Positions 50,101-62,100 of a stretch of DNA of 64,000 nucleotides are shown piece by piece. The position numbers and the translations under genes were made by a program. This DNA is from Lineus longissimus. Taxonomy: Eukaryota > Nemertea > Pilidiophora > Heteronemertea > Lineidae. Each line of letters begins with the position of its first letter. Position 1 is the stretch's first letter. The DNA is taken from contig NC_088311.1 in the NCBI RefSeq assembly GCF_910592395.1, positions 3,040,501 to 3,104,500 on the forward strand. Reading direction: 5' to 3'. Below the pieces are notes generated by a model. It was given only the letters and a program-made list of their open reading frames with translations, was not told the DNA's origin and did not search any database.

Positions 50101-53100
50101 GCCACCCAGCTTGAGATATGTCTACATGAAGAGACGATTTCTTTCTGATTACTCCCTGGAACGCAGTCAACAATGAAGATATGAATTTTCAAATGGTAGC
50201 TCCACCAGATCAAGTTAGTCAGGACAAACAGAACTGGTGGTAAATCCAGTACAAGTTACATGTGGTCATGGTATCACAGGAGAGTGGGCTTCCATCCGCG
50301 GCCTATAGCTTCAATGTGGTAATTAACTAATTTAGATTCGTAAACATATCTGTAGCTGGTAGCCAAGACTAGAGACGTATTAGATGAAGAGATTCGTCAC
50401 AGAATGCGAGAAGTGCCAAACTAATATATTCCCATTATGCAAACTGAGCATTTATTCTGTCTCAGAAATTCTTCTGTAACATCAGTCAGGAGCCATCCCA
50501 GCATAGCATATCTAAAGAGGCATGTGCTATCACCCTGAATGTTGCTACAGCTCCTGGTTGAGTTTACAGTATCATTGGCCAGCATTTTCAGTTTCTCTCA
50601 CATGATCAGGCCAATAACTGACTGTAAAGCACTTTGTGAAAAATCTCTTCACTTGAAGAGTTTGGACAGATATTGCAGTGCGGTGTCGAGAGATGGTGTT
50701 TACTACGTACTTGGCAGGTTACTGGTTAATTTATTCATCTCCTCGATGACTTCAGATATGGAGGATGGAGGGCGCTGCGGCTTGGGCGCCTTGATCTCCG
50801 TCGTCTCTGGATTGATTAATGGCTGCAAGGAAAGAAGATGACACACTAAGAAATGCAGCAAATTGAATGAGCGAAAAGTGGTTCGAACAAATTTGAATCC
50901 GAGTAACCCCTCTACTCCCGAATTATTAGTTATAGGAGAAGCATGACTTGGTGCTGACTGTTGAATTAGCATATTTAGTCCAAAATAGCTGATAGAGTGT
51001 TTGGGTACATTTTCAGATGCATTCTAGAACTGCCCTCTATGCAGGAACCCTGTTGGTACCAAACACATAAGGGACAGGAAAAACCCTGGTGGATTTAAAG
51101 CCACCCTGGATAAAGCCAAAAGAGTCCAAAATGCAACATGGCCATGCAAATCAAGAATATGTTCTCTATCTTCTAAGTTCCAGTATACGGTTCTGTTGCG
51201 GCAGCATGGCATTTCCAGCATTGCAATGGGGCCGGGTTATCATACGCTACAAGAGAAGCGGCATTACATCAGCAGCAACCTGAAGTATCTCAGCTAATGT
51301 GCCATCATCCTGACAATATCAGGCCATTTCACTCGATACATACTCACTCCCTCAACATGCGTAAGGAGAAGTTGTGTTGTAGGCCCTGTTTGCAAGAGGA
51401 TGATGTGCCATAACAAATGGGTTCAAGCTTGCAAGCATGATGTCGATAGCATCGCCAAGTACATATTAGAAATGCTCAGGGATCAATGATACCTTTATAA
51501 GCTTGACTGTAGCTTGGACCTGCTATCAATGTCCAACAAAACCTCTTACAAGATGCAACTTTTTCCTCTGAATGATCTAATAAATAGCACCAAGCTAGCC
51601 AAGCAGGTCAAACTTTTTCACTCTGTCAGCAAGGTGTATGTCTTGGAACTATAATGGACATTTTCCTATTTGACATCAGAAATGAGACAAACCAGGCTGC
51701 AGCAATAGGTGATATCAAAAAATATATAAGCCTGCCTTATATATTTTTGGCAATGTAAATGAAGACTAGTATTGTCACTGCTTTACTTGAGTTTTGCACA
51801 GAAACAGCTAGTGAAAATGTACTGGAAATATTCAGAAAGTATGTTTACTAAGTCTTTATTCATATCACGCAATACATGCTGCAGCCTTTGCTAGTGAATG
51901 TGACAACGGCAATGTAAGGTATGCAAAACATAAGCCAGTGAGTTGTACGCGAGCTGAATATCCTTGAGAAGCAAACTTTTGGATGACGATGACATGTAGG
52001 CTTACAGCATACACCAGCATACGATAAGCCCAATTCAAAAACTGTGAGGACCTGAACCTAATACTTCCACAAAATGTGATTGAAATCTAGCATGATCGAA
52101 TCAAGTGGATTCTACAGTATGACCGATACAGACATATCAGCTGACAAAAGTTGGCCGCAATTTAGTGTCATGTGAAAGCAGTGATCAAACCTGAACACCC
52201 TCTGTGAGGTTCAGGTTGAAGTGAGCAACATTTTTTAATCAATGATGCCGTAAAGGGACCGACTTGGAGACCAAAGCATAGCATGTACAGTTCTGGCTCT
52301 AAGTAACCTTGCTTTCTACATGCAACACCACAGTCAGCAACTGTGCATTTCAGATGCACCTCTGTCGTGAAATTCGTTAGTTGGCTACAATGATCCATCC
52401 CTGTCAAAATCGCAACCGAATTTCATGAACCATACTTCAGCAAGTTTCTCGAATGGTCGCACGCAGACAGCAAGGTTAGTTATGAACAGAATGATATGTG
52501 GCAACACTGACTTTAAATCACAATGACAATGATATCTAAAGTGTTGTGTGGTTGGATACTTGTTGAATCTACCTCGTCAATCTTGTCATGTCTACCCGTT
52601 TTAAAAGGATAGGTAAACGGGTAGGTTTTAAGAAATAAACTTTTGGCTGTAAAGAAAGTCACTCGTTGGTTAGGTTAAGCATAAAACTTAATTAGCTGTC
52701 TCCATTTTCAGCGACATTTTCTACGTTGTTATTTTGTGGTTACTTGGCATTAAACAACAAAAATAAACTTAATTTTTAGGTTCAAATCATTGATAATGAA
52801 AGCAAAATCACTCAAATGAGGTATCTGTCATAAACAATTGCAAGAAATGGTAAAATGAGGGGGTTCTCTTGAGCGCAGGTGCCATGAATATATGAGACTG
52901 AAAGAGCACACCGGCAGGTTAATATTTTTTGTAATGATTTTAGTCTATGAAGAAATAACAACCAACAAAATCAAGTGAGTATGCCAGGCCCAGCACTGCA
53001 GCAATCCATAGCCTGGATGGTTAATCATACCCTGGGATGGTGTATCATGCCAAAAAACTTACTTTCTTAACAAGGCGCCCCTCCGCTGCAATTGCACAAA

Positions 53101-56100
53101 ATTTTTGTTTGTTAGAATATATTTTGAAAACATGAACCTGGGAGCAGGACCTGAGCTCGAGAAGAGCTACCTCTCTGCTCTTTCGAACAGACGCTCTCGT
53201 CTCGCTGTGTTCCAACGCCCCCTATCTGCTAACGACAACACCAATCTATAGCTTACCATGTCTGTAAATTCTTCGTCATAATGTTCACTATTAGGAGTGA
53301 GCTGTTTTCTCTTCCGCGGTGGGGTAGGAGCTAACACGGATAGGAAACAAAATCACATTAACATGATAAATGTCAAATAAGTGAGCTATCCTTGGCTTTT
53401 CAAAATGATGATCTTTTCTCTACATGCCAATTTTTTAAAAGAAAGTGACAAACTGAAGATAAACCATCTGGATTAGTAGTATTCAAATCATGCAAAAATG
53501 ATTGAATCTCTTAATTTTATGGAAATTATTCTTACTTTACTTAATGTACTATCACAACCATGGCGTAATGGCTATCGTAGTCCCAGGTTCGAGTTCCGGA
53601 CTATTCGAGCCAAAGACCCAAGCTGATAGGACAGTAAGCCGTGATGTTTTAGATATGTTGTCTATGCCAGGGCAAGGAAAACACCCCGTATAGGTGAAGA
53701 GTCAGGCCATCCATCAACCCACACTTCTATATACCAAGAGACTACCTTTGACCACAATGGATGATCCCAACCATAACTATTCTGTAGCTTAATTCTCATT
53801 CATCTTGACATCGTTGACGTTTTCAACCTGGCCTGACAAGGAACAAAGAAGGTTAGGTCGACAACAGAACTGATACTTACAGTCTAGCTCATCTGCCGTC
53901 AGATCCTCCATACTGGCAAGGCGGCTCCGCTGGCTCAACATACTCAACTGACTCCCCGTCATCGGCGTGGCGCTGTTTGGCACAAATAATCCTGACTGAG
54001 TCGATATTCCAGGATTCAAAGAGCGATTCAACGAAGGATTCAAAGAACGATTCAACGAAGGGTTCAAAGACCGATTTGAACGATGAGTCGGTAAAGTACT
54101 TGCACGAGTACTCGCGGGCGAGCCTCGATAACTTGAAGGATAATCTATATCACTTGCTCTCGAAGTGGCAGGTTTTAATCGTGGTATTGTCCCGTTTTCA
54201 CGATACACAAACCGGTCCGGTTTTGGCGGTGCATTCTGCATCTCGATTTTTTCGTATGCTTTCTGCTCCTTCTTTTTACGTTTGCGTTTTTGCACACGGC
54301 ATAAAATGATGGCAATGACCACCGCCATAATGATCATTATGACAACCAGGGAGATGACAATTACTGGAAAAGAGGAAGGAAACAATCATTTCTAATGTGC
54401 CACAAAGCTTTTGTAAACTTCAATATTTTCATTTTTATTGCTGTCTTTGCAAAGTAGTGAGATATTTCACACATGTCATTTCAAATGTTTCATTTGACCT
54501 TTTCTGTGTTTAGGTGCAGTGTCAGGTGAAAGAGATTCCCTCAGTGGACCTCCCTAAGTGGACACCTCTCTATTGAGGACACCCTCTCAATTAAGAACAC
54601 CGCATTTGGTCCAAAACTGGCTATTTCCATTGAATTTGACTCTGAAATAGAACGCATCTCAAAAGACAGCACTTTCCAGTCCTAAGGATGTCCTCAATAG
54701 GGAGATTCTACATATACATGTACAGTGTTTTTTCATGATGGTACTTGTGAATGTGCCAGCGATATCTGACTTCCTGTCAATGAAGTTGGTGTGGTACGTC
54801 GTCTAGGAGGTACCAGTTTAGTGCAAAGTAAGGGATCATCCATACAAATGAATGAGTTAAACATCTTGTTAGGATTGTGGAGCAGGTTGACGTCATGGGT
54901 GATCCCCCCGCTAGTATGAAGCTGTGGCATACATTGAGAAGCAAGCTCAAGAGTCTTGCTGGAGCAGAATCAAGAGTTGAGATCACAAACATAGAGGTTT
55001 ATCATGTTAGCAGAATAAGTAAACGAGATGTTTTCATGAAAGGCAAAGTATGAAGCTGTTTTCATGAGAGATGAACTTGTGAGCAGAGCAAGGAGGAGTT
55101 TCATTTTGGAATGAGTGAATAACAGTGTTGATTCTAGCCTAGTTAGTGATTCAGCTTGTATCCCAATGTAACCTTACAAACTCTATAAGTCTGTTATACA
55201 CAGTTAAAGGCTATGTGCAGCGCAGATGACATCATCACTGTCATACTGGACAGAACATATGATGGCCCATCATAGAAACTATGATAGAACTCGATCCGAT
55301 ATGAAACATGGTTTGTGATAATAATCGTAGATTCTACCATGGGCCATCACACAGCTTCTCTGACGGTAACTTCTCTCTGCGTAAATTTGTACCGAAAATC
55401 CAAACTTTCAAAATCCTGCTAGAAAAAGCTATTTAAGCATGCTAGGTGACATGTTAATGAGTGATGCAACCCTATGTCCACTTACTCATACGCTTATCTT
55501 CAAAAATATCATCTGCAAAAGTAGTTAGCAATGTCCTCCGTTTAATTTGAGACTTCTCAGTACGAAATTTTCCAAGTGATGTGCGAGTATTGGCCTATTT
55601 TGGGTTACTGGTAGCTGGGAACCAGTCATTACAGGTCACTATTCGATTTAGAAAACATACTTCAGCTTTGCACCAATCCTTTTAGTCTTTGGATGACGTG
55701 TTCCAGAGCATCGTTATTTCCATTTATTACAGAGGACAAACTTTGTACACTTTATGGTAAGCTTCTATTGATTATGTTCTCTAAAGCGCCGCACAAACGA
55801 GCACTTTTGTCATGGTGACCTGCGACCATGATCGCATGCGACAAAAACTGCTCATCAAGGGACCTTCGAATAATGTCAAACCCAGCGATCACCAGTTTAC
55901 CCACAGACGCCAGATATTTTGTTGCACATCACAGCCATTATAACCACAGGTTCCACTGCAGTGACAAAAGTTGCTCGCTAGCGCAGCACTTAAGCTTTGG
56001 GGTTGATTAAACTGACCTGATGACATTAGTGGGCAGGATTATATTAAACATGATGACATAATCTAACATATGGACACTATACTAGTATAGTATATGACAT

Positions 56101-59100
56101 TTATTAGATCAATTGATAGCAGAAACTGATGAACTGAATTGAATTAATGACATTCAATAGACTAAAGACAACAAATGTTGTCTGACTTACGTATGGTGGA
56201 AGTGGAGGCCGTCATCACCTCGCCTATATTTGCACCCTTAGGGCCTCCGCCGTACTCTACCGTATCCGCCGGACCAACAGGCCAAGGCGGAAATGTGTAA
56301 GACTGCAAGAAAAAAACAAAATACTCTTCATACCATTATAGTTTGTGGACCGAGAGACATTGTCACATCCAAGTTGAGACACTGTCATGAATAAAGACTA
56401 GCAAATGCTTTTACTCCGGTTTTGTACAGGAAGGCATAGTGTAAATGTACATGGAGATTTAGATAAAAGCATTTGCTAGTGTTTATTCATATCACCCACT
56501 GTCACACACAGTCCCAGATGAGAGTGTCTCATCGAGACACAGATGACCACACATCAGGTCATATCTAGTCAAAAGCAAGACAAAGTCAAATCTCAGAAGA
56601 ACATCGCACTTACCTGATCTATAAACGGTGGTTTTGTAGTAATAACAGGTATCACAGGTATAAAGAATGCTGCGCAGACTGCCTTGACGAGGCGCCCAGA
56701 GAGAGTTGTCCTCGACTTCATGCCCTCGATTAACCCGAACGCAGCATCGAGAGGGAAGATGGATGGTGCAGTTGGGTTACCACCCTGGTAGTGCACGTCT
56801 GAAAATTCAACGCGAATGATGATTATATTTGAGTTATAATGGAAATGTGTGGGAGTGGAAGATCCTATCATGTTTCCAGTGACAGCACAACCGGATGGCT
56901 ATGCAGTGACACCCTACTCAACTCTAGTTTCTAGATGGTACTGACATCACATTCATATGAGGACCCCATCCTCAGAGAGATATTTGGGCATCTTGGGGTC
57001 ATGAACACAGATCATTCAAGCTCCTCAACACTTCAGCTGCATGAATTTTAAACAGGCCCCCCCCCCCCCCCCCGTCAGAATTTGGCCAGTTGAGAAAGGA
57101 AGCGACTCGTTTTTCGATAAAATCCCTTTAGGTGGGAGGCTCTCCATCTTCAAAACTTGGCACCATCTTATTTCATGCCGACTGTTCAGTCCAGAGTGAT
57201 GGCAAAATAATGGAACATCAAGAGACAATACTTACTTGATATACAGCCAGAGAAGTTCTGATGAAGACCCGAATGAATATTTATATAAGTTTGTCCCCGT
57301 ACAGTGGAAAATCCGCCAATTATCAACTGTGTGGGACTAAATTTGAATGGTCCCTTGTCTATGACTCTTTTGACTGTTTTGTTGTCAACCTGAAGTCATG
57401 AAGATGTTATACTTTATGTATTTTACTGGTTACTCATTATTGTTCAAATGTTACAGTATTTTCTAACATAAATTCTGGACAGTACGATATATAAGTCTCC
57501 CTGATACTGTGTGGGGCCACCAATGCTGGAATCGCTGATGTAGCTGATGGTGCTAACCTAGCCAAACCATTCACTTGGTCTGAGCAAGACCTCTAAATGT
57601 TTCGGCAGGGAATCAAACAACCGGCACCTAATCCAGAGCCCAATCTACACACCCTTCGATCTGAGCTTCCTGCAGTTATGAAAACGTGTTGTTAACTTAC
57701 CTTGAGTGTGACTTTATCCGACTGTCTATGATATTTCAGCGTATGGCGGAACCCATCATCATAGACACCTTTTATTTCTATTTTGACTGTTAAGGAGAAG
57801 GAAGAGTCATTACTACAGCTGAATAATGAATCTGTTTCCAGATCATGACATAATTGAATAGTTTTGCTACGATTCTGGGTTGTCTCTTACTGTCTATACA
57901 TGAGATGCTGACAGATATTGTTGGTAGAAATATACTTAGAATAGGATGTTGTATGCAAATATACTCACAGACTTCTTTTCCAAAATAGACCTGTGCGGCA
58001 ACAGACCGATAGCCAGTCACAGCAAAGGAGATGTAGCGGGTTAAACTGAAATATAAAACATCAAAGTGATTAGGCGTTAGGCCTATTAAAAAGGATTATA
58101 AAGTTGTTGAGATAATTTCGATGTCTCAACCATTTGGCAAAGAGCTGTCGCAGTCATTTGAGAAGTTAAGTTGATTTCGGTTATGAAATTCCTCAAAACA
58201 CAGACTATTTTTTGCCGATGATAGAAGAAACCACTCACCCCCTGCCTCCCTCATGGAGGAATGCCAGCACATGCTCTTGGTGTTGTATAAAGTTATGCGA
58301 TGTGGAAAAAGCCAGGCTTATACTCTCTGTACTGGCATATTCACCATCCCAGTCGTTGTTATCAAGGTCAAAGGAGACCTGCGTCTGCCCGTCGAACGTA
58401 GCTGCAACCTCTGCAAAATAAAACCCTAACTGAAACTCTGGCAATGTCTACTTTACGGAGGTATACCTGAAGGCCTACTGTCTATGAAAAAACAACATGA
58501 GAGACTCGCTGAACTTTTGAACTCATTGCCATTGTTAGGTAACCCATTGGACTATCATTCACTTTATAGGCCTACTTGTTCTAGGCCGATGTTTGAGTCA
58601 TGTCTGACAGTCTGTCACAGGACACTATTGACGTATTCCTTTGAGAGTTGAGTGTTATCTAAGCTTATTGTGATGGCCCTACACCAAATATGGTTCAGTT
58701 ATGGGTCACAATATGATGACTGTAACTCGGGAGAGGAAAATTGCAATTTACATTGGATGTTGACACAGGCACTACACCTTAAGCATACGACACAATAAAT
58801 GTTTCAAAGAAAAAATCACTGCTATCACTTTCAAAACAATATCTAACTGATACAATGTAACAGAATGCAACAATACATAACTGATACAGAATAAAGGTGA
58901 GATTGAAGTTACACTGATCAAATTCAAAATGCTTGACATCTATGAGAATCATTCAACAATAAAGATGCCCGAACACATCTAAATCAAACTTCACACACAA
59001 AAACGTAATGAAGGAAAACTTATCGGCAGATACGACTTCAGAAACTTTTTTTTCAAATGTTCATTTAATAGAGTCTTTCTGACACATGTTTGCGAACATC

Positions 59101-62100
59101 ACGATCAGGAATCGGGCTGTATTGCTGTGTTAGTTACTTTAAAGCAGAGCGTTGTGTATATGATGTAGCAAGGCAGAACATTACCGCAATGGTGATACGA
59201 AGACGGCCAAAACTGTTCCCTAAGGCTACACTAATAATGAGCAGTTCTGTGAATGTAGGCCAGAGCCAGGTGTGACCGAAGGGCGTGGTTAGTTCAGCAG
59301 AAAAGAATATCATACAACCTTCATGAAATTTCTGATACATGTAACTGATAAGTAACTTGGAATTGCATCAAATCTGATACACAGGCCTTTCACTAACGTA
59401 TTTTGTGGCGTTAGAGCTTGTTATTCACAGACTCCTGTAAACATTTATACAATCAAAGTAAGGGTATACACCTCCCATAGCTCATATTCAGCCAACTGAT
59501 ATGGTCCAGACATACCAAAATCACGAGGTCTTCAGCTAAGGTTCCCTAAACAATCACATCGAAAGAAATCCATGCTCACAGTCACATGATGTTTAAACTA
59601 TCTGTTATCATAAGTCACTACATTTAACTGTTTGCCAAAGATATCAATAACGAAACAAAGATCACACAGAAAATGTCCATAAGCATAAATAAAAGGACAG
59701 GACAGAAAGAAAATGAAGTAGAGCAGACAAATCCCAAATAAACCACAATGTAGTTCAAATGCTCTCAAAGGGCGGTTTCCATAAAGTTCATGTTTTCACT
59801 TGAAAGGCCAGTGACCACGACGCAGCACAAACTAACTTGCACCCCTTTCAGCGAGGATTTCATCTGAACTTTTGCGATGATTTGGGATGTGTCTCTGTGA
59901 ACGACATGCCTCAAACATGCACCTTACCTGGTTGTTTGGGCACTGGGGGAAGAAATGTAGTGCTAATATGAGGTTAGAAGCAAAAACACATGCAACCCAA
60001 CCCGTATTCAATGTTAGATCATCACGGTGCCCAAGCGATTGAGCGTAGTAGTTTCAAAATAGAGTTCTGTTACAACAGACGTGCCCAATCTTTTGTAGCT
60101 GGTGAAATTGAGGGGCGTAAGGAGTGCATTACACCCTTCTAAAATTCTTCAGAGAAAAGATTCAGGCAAGCCCATTGTGGCCTGTAACACTTGGGCACCG
60201 TAATGATAGGAATTCCAATCACGCCAAGCTTTTTAGATTGATGCATGAGCAGTAAACATTTAGTTTCCAAATGCAGATGCTGACGGCTTGATATCATTCC
60301 CATTCCTATTCTGCATCAGGTAGCAGTGTTGTCATAAGAAATGAGCAAACTATAAGACAATATCTTTGGGAGACCAATCGATTTCGCTTCTGAGTAGAGC
60401 TGGATTTCATTCCGTAAATCCTTCTCCATTTCGAATAGGTCACAAAAACAATGAATCCACGCTTCAAACAGCAGGAGGCAGATGTACCTTTCATCTGAGG
60501 TATTCATTGCATTTAGACATAGTCCTCTGTTTATATTAAATGGGACAACCAAAATACTCCAATATCGCCGGCAAAATCCAGAATTAAAGTGGTGTAACCG
60601 CCACAACTTTGATGCCTTCGGCACAGTGATCATCTTAGACATGCGGTACCTCGGCGACCTTGTTAGTGTCACAAGCAAGGTTAAGGTTTGCATCCAACAT
60701 TCCAGAACTTGCCCCATGCAGATAGAAAGGCTGTTGTCAATGTACGTACCGACAGCAGAGTTTGAAGTTACATGAGAAGTGAGAAGTTATGATGATTGAT
60801 GAAATGAATTCCTAACACAGCATCTTTGAAGAAGCAGGTTTCCAAGACATCGTGAAATACTAAGGCTTACCAGATGTGCATGAAGGGCCTCGATAACTTG
60901 TAGTCGAACAATTGCAGACATGTTTGCCCTCCCATCTTTCCACACAAACGCCACCATTCATGCAGGGTTTATAATCACAGCCGCTGATACAATCCTTTTT
61001 CACACCTGAAACAGCAAAAGTTGACACTGAGAAATGAGTTCACTTTGGTTACAATTAGCTACCAAGTGTTTCTGTCTTTGACTTCAGTTCAACTAGTCTC
61101 TCTCCATATGAGCGCATCTTGCCGTGGAGTCGCAGAATTCACCAGTAACTGGGTCATTCTTCTTCTACTTCTGCGTTCAGACGTTACGTAACCTTCACAT
61201 CATATCCTCAGGTCATGACGGGGTCAGGCTTTGCTGATTTTGACGTTACATCTGGCGTATTGACCAAAACATCAAAGGCTGGTCCCATAAGTCGGCCATT
61301 TCGTTGCCCACAACGAAGCTCCAAAACAAAATGAATTAGAAGTCGTTGGGGTCATTCAAATTACGTGCAAAATGACTCACCCGTAGTCCCACTTGACTGA
61401 TCTCCGAGCTTGAAGATCTTCTCTCCAATCTTGAATCCTCGGACACACCCGTTAAATGATGGAACAGATGTGGTGAAAGAGGATGGTACGCTGCCCAGGT
61501 AAAGTTGCACGTTACTTGATTCCATCACCCTGCCTCTTGGGGGCTGGACAGTTTCTGTGAAAGAAAGTTGAGAAAGTGATCAGGAAAATATGAAGGAAAT
61601 ATCAAACAACAGCAATCATCTCTCACCTACATGTGCTTATTTCAGATAAGCTGTAACATCCTTTGCAACACTTTCAGATTACAGAATCACAACACTCACG
61701 ATCAAATTATTCCTTTTTTAAATGAACAAGACTCACCTTTGTCAAAGAATGGAGCTTGTGAATACGCCACCAGGCCTATTCTCTGGACATGGAATACAAA
61801 TGTTTTATCATCCAGTGTCAGCTTCAGTTCGGTCTGTGTTTGGTAGACCGAGAACTGCCGCCATGCCCCGTTGCTGATTCCTGGATACATAGGAATTATC
61901 CTCGTGACAATCCGAATGCCGCTATTGTACATGAACACCAAATTCGTGTCATCCTTCACGTAGAGTTGGATGAAATTGTTCAGATGGTCGTACATGTAAA
62001 AGACCAGACCATCTCTGCGGTACGTCCGAAAGCTGATGACCACGTTCTGCATCAGGTAGTTTTCTCGGTAGGGTTCTCTGAACAGCATGAAGGCACCATT

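Larger units (their letters stand above)
44805..50702 (-). other. Introns of receptor gene around alternative 3' exons
   Basis: Apart from the exons at 45,856-45,909 and possibly 48,202-48,261, this stretch shows no supported coding sequence. It holds poly-G/C tracts at 45,521-45,531 and 46,510-46,526 and a hairpin element at 46,903-47,020. Confidence 0.6.
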
